This document shows positions 16,101 to 26,069 of a DNA stretch of 33,034 nt, one piece after another. The stretch is from an uncultured Pirellulaceae bacterium (GTDB taxonomy: Bacteria; Planctomycetota; Planctomycetia; Pirellulales; Pirellulaceae). The notes beneath the pieces are model-generated. The model was given only the letters and a program-made list of their open reading frames with translations, was not told the DNA's origin and did no database searches. The DNA lies in assembly GCA_937941455.1 (NCBI GenBank), contig CALDHM010000069.1:1-33034 (forward strand). The letters run 5' to 3'. Numbering within the stretch: position 1 is the first letter of the stretch; each line of letters opens with the position of its first letter. The position numbers and the translations under genes were made by a program.

Positions 16101-17914
16101 GAGCGTAGCGGATAGTTGTAGAAATCCATGCCCGACGGCAAGATGGAGTTGAACAGAATCCGGCCGTAGCTGGTGGTGATGATTTTGGCAGGCACACGCT
16201 CTTCGTCGTTGCGACGCTCGTAACGCCCCCCCTCCAGGCGAACCTGGATTTTGGCGTGCAGCGTGATGACGCCTTGGGAGTAGGCCAGTTCCGCCTCGGC
16301 GAAGGATGCGAAGCACATCCCCTCCCCTTTTTGCCCCGGCAACATCAATGAGATGTAATAGCAGCCCATCACCGTGTCCTGCGATGGACTCATGATCGGT
16401 TTGCCGTTGGACGGGGCGAAGATATTGTTGGTCGACATCATCAGCGTGTGGGCCTCCACCTGCGCCTCGATCGAGAGTGGCAAGTGAACCGCCATCTGGT
16501 CGCCGTCGAAGTCCGCATTGAAACCACGGCAAACCAGCGGATGCAAATGGATCGCGTTCCCTTCAACCAGAACCGGCTCGAACGCCTGAATTCCCATGCG
16601 GTGCAACGTGGGAGCACGGTTCAGCAGAACAGGATGGTTTTGAATGACTTGCTCGAGAATATCCCAGACTTCCTCGTCCTTGCGCTCGAGCATTTTCTTG
16701 GCGCTCTTGATTGTATCGGCGTGGCCCAATTCCTTGAGCTTGCGAATGATGAAGGGCTGGTACAGTTCGAGCGCGATTTTCTTCGGCAGGCCGCATTGAT
16801 GCAGTTTCAAACGCGGGCCCACGACGATCACACTCCGCGCCGAATAATCGACCCGTTTGCCTAGCAAGTTCTCGCGGAAGCGGCCTTGTTTCCCCTTGAT
16901 CATGTCGGTCAAGGATTTGAGGGGGCGATTGCTGCTTCCCAACACCGGCCGTTTGCAGCGATTGTTGTCGAACAGAGCATCGACCGATTGTTGGAGCATC
17001 CGCTTTTCGTTGCGAATGATAACCTCCGGCGCATTGAGATCGACGAGTTTGCGCAAACGGTTGTTTCGGTTGATGATCCGGCGGTATAAATCGTTCAAGT
17101 CGCTCGTGGCGAAGTTCCCCGATTCCAGCAGCACCAGCGGCCGCAGATCGGGAGGAATGACTGGAATCACATCCAGCACCATCCACTCGGGTTTATTCTC
17201 GCTGTCGCGAATCGCCTCGACGATTTTCAAGCGATTGGTCAGGTCTTTCTTCTTTTGTTTCGAATTGGTCGTGGCCAATTCGGTCCTCAACTCGCCGCTG
17301 AGCTTGACCAGGTCGAGGCTGGCGAGCAGATCGCGAATCGCTTCGGCTCCCATACCGGCCTTGAAGCGGTTGTCGCCGAAATGAGCCTTGGCTGCGCGGT
17401 ACTCATCCTCAGTCAACAACTCTTGTTTGACGATTTTTTTGTCGGTGCCGGGGATCTTTTCCCCTTCGATGTCCCCGGCGTCAGTAATGACGTAGTCCTG
17501 AAAGTAGATGATTTTCTCCAGGCTGGTTGTTTTCATATCCAGCAGGTTACCCAAGCGACTGGGCATCGCCTTGAAAAACCAGATATGGACGACCGGTGCC
17601 GCCAATTCGATATGGCCCATCCGTTTGCGTCGCACGCGCGAGTGAGTCACCTTCACACCGCAGCGGTCGCAGATCATCCCCTTGTATTTCATGCCGCGGT
17701 ATTTGCCGCAGGCACATTCCCAGTCCTTTTCGGGACCGAAGATCCGTTCGCAGAACAGGCCGTCTTTCTCGGGTCGGTAGGTCCGATAGTTGATGGTCTC
17801 GGGCTTCTTGACCTCGCCCATTGACCAACTGCGGATGTCCTGTGGTCGTGCCAGGCTGATCTTTACCGCCGCGTAGTCATTAATACGATCATAAGAGGTG
17901 TCAGCAATCGCCAT
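13190..17914 (-). CDS. rpoC: RNA polymerase beta prime subunit with C-terminal helix-hairpin-helix extension
   Basis: Catalytic large subunit of RNA polymerase, about 1574 residues. The N-terminal zinc site has Cys67, Cys69, Cys82 and Cys85, the catalytic loop [12 protein letters not shown] lies at 466-477, and a second zinc site uses CHDCG and [11 protein letters not shown]. The normal bacterial end, [15 protein letters not shown], falls near residue 1394. A further 180 residues follow: a low-complexity linker and, from about 1485, a helix-hairpin-helix region with [17 protein letters not shown] and [10 protein letters not shown]. The ATG at 17914 has AAGGAG nine bases upstream, whereas the in-frame ATG at 17920 would sit on top of it. 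It follows rpoB by 73 bp and is co-transcribed with it. Confidence 0.97.
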   Translation of the reverse strand: MAIADTSYDRINDYAAVKISLARPQDIRSWSMGEVKKPETINYRTYRPEKDGLFCERIFGPEKDWECACGKYRGMKYKGMICDRCGVKVTHSRVRRKRMGHIELAAPVVHIWFFKAMPSRLGNLLDMKTTSLEKIIYFQDYVITDAGDIEGEKIPGTDKKIVKQELLTEDEYRAAKAHFGDNRFKAGMGAEAIRDLLASLDLVKLSGELRTELATTNSKQKKKDLTNRLKIVEAIRDSENKPEWMVLDVIPVIPPDLRPLVLLESGNFATSDLNDLYRRIINRNNRLRKLVDLNAPEVIIRNEKRMLQQSVDALFDNNRCKRPVLGSSNRPLKSLTDMIKGKQGRFRENLLGKRVDYSARSVIVVGPRLKLHQCGLPKKIALELYQPFIIRKLKELGHADTIKSAKKMLERKDEEVWDILEQVIQNHPVLLNRAPTLHRMGIQAFEPVLVEGNAIHLHPLVCRGFNADFDGDQMAVHLPLSIEAQVEAHTLMMSTNNIFAPSNGKPIMSPSQDTVMGCYYISLMLPGQKGEGMCFASFAEAELAYSQGVITLHAKIQVRLEGGRYERRNDEERVPAKIITTSYGRILFNSILPSGMDFYNYPLRSGDLSTVISDCYQISGRRATIKLLDDMNQLGFRESFRSGLSFATDDLVTPDSKEKIVADADKEVLKYRRNYERGVITDQERYNKVLEIWTHAREQITKNMMQAMEHDDRGGTGYVNPVFLMAHSGARGGVEQIRQLAGMRGLMAKPTGEIIEAPIKANFREGLTVLEYFSSTHGARKGLADTALKTADSGYLTRKLADVAQNVVITCHDCGTTRYITKGVIYRGETVEVRLATAIKGRVSRQNIVNPITDEVIVRENELITLEIARKIEEMGLEKIQVRSPLTCEATLGVCQLCYGMDMSTGDLVEEGMAVGIIAAQSIGEPGTQLTMRTFHFGGVAGTTAEESEKRSKKGGIVRLTRVNYVTNDKGNTVVLNRNGEITILDQRGRELENHKVPAGAILNVRDDQVVEPNTMLCQWNPHAIPILCEVTGRVRYEDIVEGETMKEERDASGTIRRMIMDSRSDLHPNIVIEDKDGKTLDVYYLPERAHILVAEGQMISAGSTIAETPREASGVTDITGGLPRVTEIFEARKPKDPAVLSEIDGVVYILNEKKRNKRTIIVRNEEAGIEKEHLVPPGKRFRVHTGDVVKAGAQLVEGPLVPHDILEVSGEEAVQQYLLHEIQSVYRSQRVEINDKHIEVIIARMLRKVKVESAGDTNLLPGMVLDRFDLRRINQDLEKCLKITDPGDSSFKKGQVVRRDYVEEENTRIENEGGKPAKGTKPKPATSKAQLLGITKAAVQSSSFISAASFQETTKVLTEAALAGKVDHLVGLKENVILGHLIPAGTGFRTFQDAEVQYNLEAMREIAAAPTQSLEASFPLLESRTAAEQAHADRLSGAANFDSRAASDGGSSQTSRVVETATARHEEPRLDLQVASAIIGRPVKLDDLTIVEGIGPKIAEIMRAKGIVSWTDLATTDTGTLRAILDEAGPAFSVHDPGTWPEQAALLVTGRWAEFKELIDRLDGGVLRTEESE

Positions 17915-17987
17915 GTGCACCATCTCCTTCGAAAAACAAACCAACTAACCCAAACCGTTACGCGCCGCAGTTCCGCTTCCTTGCGAT

Positions 17988-20900
17988 CTAAGTCCGCCGT
18001 TTCTCCAGTTGCATGTTGAGGCCCAACCCGCGGATCTCGTTGGTGAGCACATCGAAGCTCGCCGGCGTTCCCGCCTCGAGCGTGTTTTCTCCCTTGACCA
18101 TCGATTCGTAGATCTTGGTCCGTCCTTCGACATCGTCGCTCTTGACGGTCAGCAATTCCTGAAGAATGTAGGCCGCCCCGTAGGCCTCGAGAGCCCACAC
18201 CTCCATCTCGCCGAACCGTTGTCCGCCAAAGCGGGCCTTGCCACCCAGCGGTTGTTGCGTGATCAGGGAGTAAGGCCCTGTGCTGCGAGCATGCACCTTG
18301 TCGTCGACCAAGTGATGCAACTTGAGCATGTACAGATAGCCGACCGTGGTTTCTTGCCCCAAGGGCTCGCCCGTACGACCGTCGAACAACCGAGTCTTGC
18401 CGTGGCGAGGCAATCCAGCCTCCTGCAGGCAATCGTTGATGTCCGACTCCGACGCCCCATCGAACACTGGAGTAATGGCTTGGAATCCCAGCGTCGCACC
18501 CGCCCAACCGAGATGGATCTCCAAAATTTGCCCGACGTTCATACGGCTAGGAACGCCGAGGGGATTGAGCAAGATTTCCAGCGGAGTTCCGTCGGCCAAG
18601 AACGGCATGTCTTCGACCGGCAAGATTTTGGCAATCACCCCTTTGTTTCCGTGACGACCGGCCATCTTGTCGCCGACCGAAATCACGCGTTTGGTGGCCA
18701 CGTAGACCTTCACCATTTGCATGACGCCCGTCCGCAACTCGTCACCCCGCTTCATGCTGTTCAGGCGACGATCGCGCTGATCGATGGCGTTTTCGACGAT
18801 GGGCCAATGTTCGGCGTACAGTTGCTGAATTTGGGAAATCCGCTCTTCGCTGCGGAGCGAGGCCGTTACGTTCGACAAGCGAAACGCATGAGCTTTCTCC
18901 GCGATGAACTTACTGTTTTGGTCGCGTGTGAGAGGTGTACCATCCTCGTCGGTCAACACCTTGCCGATCACTTTTTCCATGCCCTCGATCATGTCAGCGA
19001 AAGCCTTGGCGATCGCATCATTCCCCTCTGTCTCGGCCGCTTTCAAGTCCTTTTCGAACACCTTGCGTTCCTCGTCCGACAGGCTCATGCGGCGAGAGAA
19101 TCGTTGCGTATCGATGACGATTCCTTCGACCCCTGAGGGAACTTCTAGCGAGTCATTTTTCACGTCCTCGCCAGCCCGTCCGAAAATCGCGTGCAACAAT
19201 TTCTCTTCCGGCGTCAATTCCGTCTTCGACTTAGGCGAGACCTTGCCAACCAGGATATCCCCCGGCTTGACGTAGGTACCGACCCGGACGATGCCGGACT
19301 CGTCGAGATTCTTCAGCGCTTTCTCACTGACATTCGGAATGTCCCGTGTGAACTCCTCCGGCCCCAATTTGGTGTCGCGAATCTCCACATCGAATTCTTC
19401 AATGTGGATCGATGTGTAAACGTCGCGCTTGACCAAGTCCTCGCTGATGATGATCGCGTCCTCAAAGTTGTAGCCGTCGAACGACATGAAGCCGACGAGC
19501 ACGTTGCGGCCAAGGGCCAATTCGCCTTGATGCGTCGCCGCACCGTCGGCAATCACCTGCCCCCTATCGACCTTTTGTCCCATCTCCACGATCGGTCTTT
19601 GGTTCAAGCAAGTTCGCTCATTGAGGCCGACATACTTTTTGAGGTGGTAGACATCGGAACCAATTTCGATACGCGTCGCGTCGACGTAGCTGACTTTGCC
19701 TGCGCGGCGCGCACGAACCACCATGCTGCTGTTTTCTGCTACGGCCCGCTCCAAGCCCGTACCCACGATCGGCGGCTCCGCAATCAGCAGCGGCACCGCT
19801 TGCCGTTGCATGTTCGAGCCCATCAACGCCCGGTTCGCGTCATCGTGCTCGAGGAACGGAATCAAACCTGCCGAGACGCCGACCATTTGGCAAGGCGCCA
19901 CATCAATGTATTGCACCTGGTCCGGGGTCACCATCTCGAAATCTTCTTCGTACCGGGCTAACACGTTGCCACCCATGTTCTTGCTGCCGGTGATCAGCCC
20001 GTTTTCGACCGGTGTGTCGGCGGGGCAAATGTAAGCGTTCGTTTCCTCGTCAGCCCGCAACCAAACCACCGTGTCGGTCACCTTACCTCTGTTGACGACG
20101 TGATAAGGGCTAACCAAAAATCCGTAAGAGTCCACGCTTGCGTAGATTGCCAAGCTGGAAATCAAGCCGATGTTGGTCCCTTCCGGAGTTTCAATCGGGC
20201 AAATCCGACCATAGTGAGAAATGTGCACGTCACGCACCTCGAACCCGGCACGTTTGCGGTTCAAGCCGCCGGGGCCAAGTGCGGACAGCCGCCGCTCGTG
20301 CGTCAATTGACTGAGCGGATTCGTCTGGTCGACCACCTGAGACAACTCGCCACGCCCGAAGAAATACTCAATCGCCGCCGAGATACTTTTCGGGTTCACC
20401 AAGCTCCTGGGGGTCATATCATCGACCTCCTTGAGCGTCATCCGTTCTTGGACAGTCCGCCGCAGTTTCAAAAATCCTTTCCGCAACTCGTCGCTGGCGA
20501 GCTCGTCAACCGTCCGCAAGCGGCGATTTCCCAAATGGTCAATGTCGTCGATTTCGGCGACCTCCGTGGACGGATTGAGCAACTCCAGCAAATACTTGAT
20601 CGCCTCCAGAATATCTTCGGGACGGAGGGTCAATTCGCTCTCGGAAATGTTCAGGCCTAATTTGCGGTTGATACGAAATCGGCCGACTCGCCCCAGGCGA
20701 TAGCGATTGGTGTCGTAAAATTTCTCATCGAACAAAGCCTTTGCTTTCTCCAAAGCTGGCGGGTTCCCCGGACGCAAGCGTTGGTAAATCCTCAACAAGG
20801 CCTCTTCGTGGCTGGCCGTGTTGTCCTCTTCCAAAGAATTGAAGATGATCATGTTCTTCGGCGGCACCATGACCTCCAGCGCTTTGACGCCACCGGCTAG

Positions 20901-21725
20901 GATTTGCTCGACATGCTCTTTGGTGATCTTTTTGCCGGCTTCGACGATGATTTCCCCAGCGCGGTCCGAGGTCGATGGATACACCACGTCATCCACCGCG
21001 ATTTTTCCCTCGAACTTCTGAGCACTGCGGCCGTCTACGACCTTCACCTTGGTCGTTTCATAAAAAGCGCGCAAAATGTCGGCCGTTTCGCCATACTTGG
21101 GTGACATCGCCCGCAACAGCGTCAGTGCGCTGAATTTGCCGCTTTGGTCGATCCGGATCGACAGCGTATCCTTCTTTGTGATGTTGATCTCGATCCAGCT
21201 CCCTCGTTCCGGGATCACGCGGCAACTGGGCATCTCTCGATCGCTATTGGGTTCTTGCTCCATCACGAAATCGATGCCGGGGCTGCGGTGCAACTGATTG
21301 ACCACGACCCGTTCCGCACCGTTGATGATGAATTCCCCGCCACCGAGCATGATGGGGATGTCTCCCAAATACACCTCCTCTTCGACGGGCTGGTCCTTGA
21401 TCAATCGCAACCAGACACGAAACGGCCTGCCATAGGTCAGCCGCAACTGCCGACATTCCTCCGGAGTGTAACGCGGTTTGCCGAGTTCATAACGGACGTA
21501 CTCCAAACGCAGCTGCTTGTCGTAGCTCTCGATCGGAAAGATTTCGCGCAAGACGCTTTCAATACCGACATCTTTTCGCTTCTCTGGCTCAACATCGTGT
21601 TGGAGAAAAACAGCGTAGCTCTCGGTTTGAATTTTTGTTAAATCGTGCGGCAGCGGATATTCGCGCCCCGATCCGAATCGACGTACCGAATTGGTTTTCA
21701 AGCGACGTTGCGCAGAAGTTGCCAT
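17988..21725 (-). CDS. rpoB: RNA polymerase beta subunit
   Basis: About 1245 residues; with beta prime it forms the active-site cleft. Family features include [56 protein letters not shown] and [20 protein letters not shown]. In the rifampicin pocket the residues equal to E. coli Asp516, His526 and Ser531 are kept (466, 476, 481), but those equal to Phe514, Met515 and Asn518 are Val, Val and Thr. A purine tract AGGGGAG precedes the ATG. It lies 412 bp after rplL, a longer gap than elsewhere in the operon, so a separate promoter or attenuator is possible, though none is clear. Confidence 0.98.
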   Translation of the reverse strand: MATSAQRRLKTNSVRRFGSGREYPLPHDLTKIQTESYAVFLQHDVEPEKRKDVGIESVLREIFPIESYDKQLRLEYVRYELGKPRYTPEECRQLRLTYGRPFRVWLRLIKDQPVEEEVYLGDIPIMLGGGEFIINGAERVVVNQLHRSPGIDFVMEQEPNSDREMPSCRVIPERGSWIEINITKKDTLSIRIDQSGKFSALTLLRAMSPKYGETADILRAFYETTKVKVVDGRSAQKFEGKIAVDDVVYPSTSDRAGEIIVEAGKKITKEHVEQILAGGVKALEVMVPPKNMIIFNSLEEDNTASHEEALLRIYQRLRPGNPPALEKAKALFDEKFYDTNRYRLGRVGRFRINRKLGLNISESELTLRPEDILEAIKYLLELLNPSTEVAEIDDIDHLGNRRLRTVDELASDELRKGFLKLRRTVQERMTLKEVDDMTPRSLVNPKSISAAIEYFFGRGELSQVVDQTNPLSQLTHERRLSALGPGGLNRKRAGFEVRDVHISHYGRICPIETPEGTNIGLISSLAIYASVDSYGFLVSPYHVVNRGKVTDTVVWLRADEETNAYICPADTPVENGLITGSKNMGGNVLARYEEDFEMVTPDQVQYIDVAPCQMVGVSAGLIPFLEHDDANRALMGSNMQRQAVPLLIAEPPIVGTGLERAVAENSSMVVRARRAGKVSYVDATRIEIGSDVYHLKKYVGLNERTCLNQRPIVEMGQKVDRGQVIADGAATHQGELALGRNVLVGFMSFDGYNFEDAIIISEDLVKRDVYTSIHIEEFDVEIRDTKLGPEEFTRDIPNVSEKALKNLDESGIVRVGTYVKPGDILVGKVSPKSKTELTPEEKLLHAIFGRAGEDVKNDSLEVPSGVEGIVIDTQRFSRRMSLSDEERKVFEKDLKAAETEGNDAIAKAFADMIEGMEKVIGKVLTDEDGTPLTRDQNSKFIAEKAHAFRLSNVTASLRSEERISQIQQLYAEHWPIVENAIDQRDRRLNSMKRGDELRTGVMQMVKVYVATKRVISVGDKMAGRHGNKGVIAKILPVEDMPFLADGTPLEILLNPLGVPSRMNVGQILEIHLGWAGATLGFQAITPVFDGASESDINDCLQEAGLPRHGKTRLFDGRTGEPLGQETTVGYLYMLKLHHLVDDKVHARSTGPYSLITQQPLGGKARFGGQRFGEMEVWALEAYGAAYILQELLTVKSDDVEGRTKIYESMVKGENTLEAGTPASFDVLTNEIRGLGLNMQLEKRRT

Positions 21726-22137
21726 ACGTGAAAAGCTCCCCTAAAAAGCACGAACATCAACGAACCGACCCGCCGCTCGCCAAACGCAGCGTCGCCCAAG
21801 CCAAGTCCCCATCTCCAACATCGCGATCGGGTGACGAAGAATTCCGGCCATTGCAGAAAAATTCGATGCCCCTCCTCCGGCCGGGTGGGCAGAGTTGGGG
21901 CAGCATCGTGAATAAGTACGTCGCTGAGACCGCGCCGCGACAGGGCATCTAGGCAGGGCACGCGCGCAGCTTCGCACCGAGCCCGCCTGCACCATGAAAA
22001 AATAACCGGTCTTCAGCACGTAGCGATCAATGTCAATTTGGGTTCGCGAAACAGGCGGTCACCAGCCACGCGCAAACCCAGCACGCGTGGCGGTGTCGAA
22101 CAAACGGCAGTCCAACGAAGTCGCAGCAGCCGAAAAG
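21726..22137. other. Intergenic gap rplL-rpoB, no gene seen
   Basis: This 412-bp gap separates rplL from rpoB. Short frames exist but none has a conserved look or a good ribosome binding site. A TTGACA occurs on the minus strand near 22030 but has no matching -10 box at normal spacing. In E. coli the equivalent gap holds an attenuator and an RNase III site; I cannot identify either here. Confidence 0.5.
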
Positions 22138-22548
22138 CTACTTCACTTCGACCACACCGCCGACTGCTGCAATCTCTGCCTTGATTTTCTCTGCCTCTTC
22201 CTTGGAAACTCCTTCCTTGAGCTTCGCCGGGCAGCTTTCGACCATCTTCTTGGCGTCCATTAGCGATGCGCCGGTGATGTTCCTGACCACCTTCACCACA
22301 TCCAATTTCTTGTCGCCATGGTTAGTCAAGATCACATCGAACTCGGTCTTTTCCGGTGCTGCTGCAGCGGCACCACCACCGCCAGCCCCCGGGGCCACGG
22401 CGACAACGGCACCACCAGCAGCCGGCTCGATTCCATGAACCGTCTTCAGATAATCGCTCAACTCTTTGGCTTGTTTCAAGGTCAAATTGGCAATTTGGTC
22501 GCCCATCGCCTTGGTTTCTGCGGAAAACTCTAATGTTGCTTCGGACAT
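22138..22548 (-). CDS. rplL: 50S ribosomal protein L7/L12
   Basis: A 136-residue stalk protein that recruits translation GTPases. It has an N-terminal dimerisation part (MSEATLEFSAETKAMGDQIA and LTLKQAKELSDYL), an Ala/Gly-rich hinge and the C-terminal domain with EFDVILTNHGDKKLDVVKVV, LMDAKKMVESCPAKLKEGVS and VGGVVEVK. It is slightly longer than the usual 120-130 owing to the N-terminus. The ATG at 22548 is chosen because the stalk domain begins there and AAAGGG lies upstream. It follows rplJ after 214 bp that hold an inserted repeat element. Confidence 0.96.
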   Translation of the reverse strand: MSEATLEFSAETKAMGDQIANLTLKQAKELSDYLKTVHGIEPAAGGAVVAVAPGAGGGGAAAAAPEKTEFDVILTNHGDKKLDVVKVVRNITGASLMDAKKMVESCPAKLKEGVSKEEAEKIKAEIAAVGGVVEVK

Positions 22549-22663
22549 TGACGTCAAACCCTTTCTTAAAACGAAACCGCTGACTCTTCGCAAGCCAACG
22601 TTAAACACCAATTAAATGTGAATCCTCTTACAAGCTGCCATCCATCCACGGGGCGGCAACGCA

Positions 22664-22764
22664 AGGCTTTGTCCCAAAACGATTAGCCGGAAGACAATAG
22701 CGTCCGGTTTTCGCAAGAACCGCGGGCCAGTGCCCTGCGGCCGACAGATATTGGCACAAAGCCT
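22664..22764. repeat. Inverted-repeat element, copy 2 (about 101 bp)
   Basis: Ends are AGGCTTTGTCCCAAAACG (22664-22681) and ATTGGCACAAAGCCT (22750-22764). It is the opposite-orientation counterpart of 4966-5067. Internal stem-loops recur: on the minus strand CCGCAGGGC/GCCCGCGG and CCGGA/TCCGG. Its right end overlaps the rplJ stop codon (TAG at 22763-22765), so the stop lies on the insertion boundary. As RNA it would fold into a long branched hairpin between L10 and L12 coding regions. Confidence 0.8.
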
Positions 22765-23287
22765 AGTTGTCTTGTTCCTCGCTGAGCTTTTTGATCTGGC
22801 TCGCCAATTTCCCTCCCATCGCCTTGAGTTGGCCACCCAAGGTAGCACCAGGACTAAGAATCTGGCCGGACAAAATGCTCAGTTGCTCCGCGCGGCTCGG
22901 CCACTTGCTAATCGCCAGCACCGTCTCCGGCGTCAAAGCCTCGCCATCCATCACGCCGCCACGCGCCTTGAACGACTCGAAGTTGGCGTCTTTGTCGATT
23001 TCGACAACTTCCTTGACGAGCGAAATGAAATCATCGCCCCCGTACAGTACAGCCGCGGTACCGGTTAGCCCCGAAAAGGCGGGCGCTAGCGGTGTACCTT
23101 CAGTGGCTCGTCGAGCCAAGCTGTTCTTGATCACGAGCACATTGATTTTCTTCGCTCGCAGTTTCTTGCGCAGTTCCGAAGTCTTCTCGGAGTCCAAGCC
23201 AATCATGTTGGCAATCACGCAATCCTCGACCCCGGCCAAGCGACGGGCAATGTCTTTCGACAGAATTTCTTTGACGGTTTTACTCAT
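22763..23287 (-). CDS. rplJ: 50S ribosomal protein L10
   Basis: A 174-residue stalk base protein that binds 23S rRNA and carries L7/L12 dimers. It has the MSKTVKEILSKDIARRL start, LRKKLRAKKINVLVIKNSLARRA, GLTGTAAVLYGGDD and a C-terminal helix LKAMGGKLASQIKKLSEEQ that would dock L7/L12. Length is normal. The last codons meet the end of a 101-bp repeat element; the TAG stop shares two bases with it, and a slightly different original C-terminus is possible. It starts 20 bp after rplA. Confidence 0.96.
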   Translation of the reverse strand: MSKTVKEILSKDIARRLAGVEDCVIANMIGLDSEKTSELRKKLRAKKINVLVIKNSLARRATEGTPLAPAFSGLTGTAAVLYGGDDFISLVKEVVEIDKDANFESFKARGGVMDGEALTPETVLAISKWPSRAEQLSILSGQILSPGATLGGQLKAMGGKLASQIKKLSEEQDN

Positions 23288-23307
23288 GTTTCACCTTGCA
23301 CCGGGCA

Positions 23308-23985
23308 CTAAGCAGCCACCTGAACGCTGGGACTCATTGTCGCCGCCACGTACACCCCGCGTACGTAGGTCCCCTTGACCGCGTTGGGCTTGATCGACTG
23401 CACATACTCGATCAAAGCCGCGATATTTTCCTTCAATTTCTGGGCGTCAAAGCTCAAGCGGCCGACCACCGCATGAATATTGCCGCCGGCGTCGTTGCGA
23501 AACTCGACCTTACCGGCCTTGTACTCGCGAACCGCCGCCGCCACATCGGGAGTGACCGTCCCCGCACGGGGCGAGGGCATCAACCCCCGCGGACCGAGAA
23601 CTCGTCCCAGCGGACCAACCATCCCCATCATGTCAGGAGCCGCGATGCAGACATCGAACTCCGTCCAGCCCCCTTGTATTTTTTTGGCCAAATCTTCTTG
23701 CCCGACCAAGTCTGCCCCCGCTTCGCGAGCTGCATCGGCCGCTGCCCCTTTGGCGAAGACCACGACTCGCTGTGTTTTGCCGATCCCATGTGGCAGCACC
23801 AGCGAGCCACGTACAATCTGATCAGCTTGCTTGGCATCTACACCTAGACGCATATGCACCTCGACCGTCTGGTCGAATTTTGTTCCACCGAACCCTTTCA
23901 GCACTTCGACGGCCTTCTCGAGGCTGACTGCACTGGCCGGCACTTTCTTCGCCAACTCGCGATACCTTTTTGAATGCTTTTTCAT
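23308..23985 (-). CDS. rplA: 50S ribosomal protein L1
   Basis: A 225-residue protein of the mobile L1 stalk that helps release E-site tRNA. It shows [14 protein letters not shown], the segment [48 protein letters not shown] and the late [17 protein letters not shown]. Length is standard. In E. coli L1 represses its own operon by binding the leader mRNA; a leader site is not evident here. It follows rplK by 58 bp. Confidence 0.97.
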   Translation of the reverse strand: MKKHSKRYRELAKKVPASAVSLEKAVEVLKGFGGTKFDQTVEVHMRLGVDAKQADQIVRGSLVLPHGIGKTQRVVVFAKGAAADAAREAGADLVGQEDLAKKIQGGWTEFDVCIAAPDMMGMVGPLGRVLGPRGLMPSPRAGTVTPDVAAAVREYKAGKVEFRNDAGGNIHAVVGRLSFDAQKLKENIAALIEYVQSIKPNAVKGTYVRGVYVAATMSPSVQVAA

Positions 23986-24043
23986 CGTATTGAATTCCCG
24001 GTGTGTCTCAAAACCCCGCCGCGGCTATAACATGCTCGCCGCA

Positions 24044-24469
24044 CTAATCGATAACCTCGATGCCCATGCTCCGAGCCGTACCTTCGATCATGCGGCGGGC
24101 ATGTTCGAGGTCGCGAGCATTCAAGTCGTCCTTCTTCTTTTCGCAGATCTCTTCAAGTTGCTTGCGAGTCACCTTGGCGACCTTATCCCGATTGGGGACC
24201 CCAGAGCCCTTCGCAATCCCCGCCGCAATCTTCAACAGCGCCGCAGCTGGGGGACTCTTGGTAACAAACTCGAAGCTCCGATCGTTGTAAACCGTGACCA
24301 CCACGGGAATCGGCGTGCCGTTGTATTCCTTGGTGCGGTCGTTGAACTGCTGCACGAACTGGCCAAGGTTGATCCCGAATTTACCCAAGCTGGTACCCAC
24401 CGGCGGAGCGGGAGTCGCCTTGCCACCCGGCACTTGAAACTTTGCTTGTCCGACTACTTGTTTCGCCAT
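24044..24469 (-). CDS. rplK: 50S ribosomal protein L11
   Basis: A 141-residue protein of the GTPase-associated centre. It has [20 protein letters not shown], the proline-rich signature bound by thiostrepton-type compounds, [13 protein letters not shown], and the C-terminal RNA-binding domain with [14 protein letters not shown] and [10 protein letters not shown]. Normal length and the normal place after nusG (60-bp gap). Confidence 0.97.
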   Translation of the reverse strand: MAKQVVGQAKFQVPGGKATPAPPVGTSLGKFGINLGQFVQQFNDRTKEYNGTPIPVVVTVYNDRSFEFVTKSPPAAALLKIAAGIAKGSGVPNRDKVAKVTRKQLEEICEKKKDDLNARDLEHARRMIEGTARSMGIEVID

Positions 24470-24529
24470 ATCACTTTTTCACTGTTGATTGACCAAAGCC
24501 ACCGCGTGACGTCACGTTGCTCGGCAGCC

Positions 24530-25294
24530 CTATAATTTCTCTACTTGCCAATGATCGAGTTGCACAGGGTTGGCCCGCCCGAAGATGTTAATCATCACGG
24601 TTACCCGGCCGTTTCTTTCGTCGATCGTGGAAACCTCACCCTCGTAGTTTTGGAAGTAACCTTCCTTCACCCGCACGCGATCGCCCGCTTTGAATTTGAT
24701 CGCCGTCTTGATGTTCTCTTCCTGCCCTTCCTCAGCTTCCGGCGGCAGCGTCGCCGCTAAAATCCGCTCAATCTCCTGGGCCCCCAGCGGTACCGGTTTT
24801 CCGGCGGCACCCGTGAAGTCGCCGATGCCCGGAGTATCCCGCACGAGAAACCAAGTGTCGTCGTTGATCGCCATGCGCACCACGATGTAGCCGGGATACA
24901 ACTTTCGCTTGACGACCTTCGGCTTCCCCGCCTTAGTGAATTCACGCACATCCTCCGTCGGGACAAGCACCTGATCGAAAAATCGCTCCATCCCAGCTCG
25001 CTTGATATTCCGCAGCAGAGCATCACAGATCGAATTCTCTCGATTCACCTGCACCTTGAGGATGTACCACTCCATCGGCGGTACTTCGGCAGAGTCCAAA
25101 CTCTCCTCGACGAACTCCTCGATAGGTGAGGCCCCCTCGGAAGCGTCTTCGGCAACGATTTCATCGATCAAATCTTCTGGATCGAAGGCCGCCGCAGGCG
25201 AAGGCTTGGACGCCGCCGCAGGTTGACCAAGGTCTAACCCATCCGCCGCCGACTGTTCCACCACTTCTTCATTTTGCTTCAATTCGTCTGACAC
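24530..25294 (-). CDS. nusG: Transcription antitermination protein NusG with acidic N-terminal extension
   Basis: Binds RNA polymerase and couples it to Rho or the ribosome. The normal NusG core begins at MEWYILKVQVNRENSICDAL (about residue 74 of this call) and has YPGYIVVRMAINDDTWFLVRD, GAQEIERIL and a C-terminal KOW domain, DRVRVKEGYFQNYEGEVS with IFGRANPVQLDHWQVEKL. The first 73 residues are acidic and Ala/Pro-rich, for example DPEDLIDEIVAEDASEG, with no known fold. Both GTG 25294 (MSDELKQ) and GTG 25306 have a GAGG at a usable distance; a start at 25075 would remove the extension but lacks a good ribosome binding site. It lies between secE and rplK. Confidence 0.94.
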   Translation of the reverse strand: MSDELKQNEEVVEQSAADGLDLGQPAAASKPSPAAAFDPEDLIDEIVAEDASEGASPIEEFVEESLDSAEVPPMEWYILKVQVNRENSICDALLRNIKRAGMERFFDQVLVPTEDVREFTKAGKPKVVKRKLYPGYIVVRMAINDDTWFLVRDTPGIGDFTGAAGKPVPLGAQEIERILAATLPPEAEEGQEENIKTAIKFKAGDRVRVKEGYFQNYEGEVSTIDERNGRVTVMINIFGRANPVQLDHWQVEKL

Positions 25295-25362
25295 GAAGGA
25301 CCTCACCGCCGAACCTCAACGGAACGAGCACGCCACCAAGAGCCTGCCCCCTAACCGCCACC

Positions 25363-25812
25363 TTAAACGCGAATCCTCAACAACTGGAATACCCACGTCC
25401 AAACCAAGTCGAAGGCGAATAACAAAAATGCCAGCCCCAGGATCACAAAGATCACAACGCCGGTCGCTTTCCATAAACTTGACCGCGATGGCCAAGATAC
25501 CAAATTAAGCTCCGACTCAACCGCGATCAAAAAATCCGCCACCCTGGGAAAATTCGCCAGACGAAAGCAGATCCATAGCGAAGCAAGAGCCAACAACCCA
25601 AACAAAGCCCAACTTCCGCCAAGACCTAATCGTGTTTGAAAAAACGAAAAAAAGGCAACCTCGCGAAAAAACAGCACCGAAATTACCGCCAAAGCCGCAA
25701 AAAACACCTGCCGAACCAGACGCCCCTGCGTTGGCTTGTACAGCCCCCCCTGGAAAAGGCAGGACCAAAAACTCGACGGCACTTTCGCATCCTGCTTGGC
25801 TATCGTACTCAT
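25363..25812 (-). CDS. secE: Preprotein translocase subunit SecE
   Basis: A 149-residue membrane protein that clamps SecY in the Sec translocon. The family signature, an amphipathic helix and the last membrane segment, reads ADFLIAVESELNLVSWPSRS followed by TGVVIFVILGLAFLLFAFD. Two additional membrane segments come before it (about residues 40-60 and 67-87), making three, as in the E. coli form but not the short single-span kind. The ATG at 25812 has GGTGAT upstream. It lies just after tRNA-Trp. Confidence 0.92.
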   Translation of the reverse strand: MSTIAKQDAKVPSSFWSCLFQGGLYKPTQGRLVRQVFFAALAVISVLFFREVAFFSFFQTRLGLGGSWALFGLLALASLWICFRLANFPRVADFLIAVESELNLVSWPSRSSLWKATGVVIFVILGLAFLLFAFDLVWTWVFQLLRIRV

Positions 25813-25845
25813 GCTGCAATCACCTTCGTTCGTAAAAAAACCGAG

Positions 25846-25918
25846 CAGGGGCGGCGGGAGTCGAACTCGCAACCGCTGGTTTTGGAAACCAGTGCTCTGC
25901 CAATTGAGCTACACCCCT
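25846..25918 (-). tRNA. tRNA-Trp (anticodon CCA)
   Basis: A 73-nt cloverleaf: acceptor AGGGGTG with CGCCCCT (one T-G pair), anticodon arm CTGGT-TTCCAAA-ACCAG, T-loop GTTCGACTC and discriminator G as expected for Trp. CCA is not encoded. It lies between tuf and secE. Confidence 0.97.
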
Positions 25919-26069
25919 ATTCCCATCAAAGGCCCACCGCATGCTTTCGGCCACAGCCCCTGAAATAGCAGCAAAAGCGCCACACACCGGGGACGCGTGC
26001 GGCGCTTTCCTGGTCCACATCAATTGACGCAGTCCGGCCCCCTGCGGCTGCCAAACCCCGTCGTCATCG

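Noticed and set aside
21741-22019. 92-codon minus-strand frame in the rplL-rpoB gap
   Set aside because: Composition is Arg/Ala/Cys-rich noise, it competes with other frames over the same bases, and it lacks a ribosome site.
22020-22045. TTGACA upstream of rpoB as a promoter
   Set aside because: No acceptable -10 box at 15-19 bp spacing.
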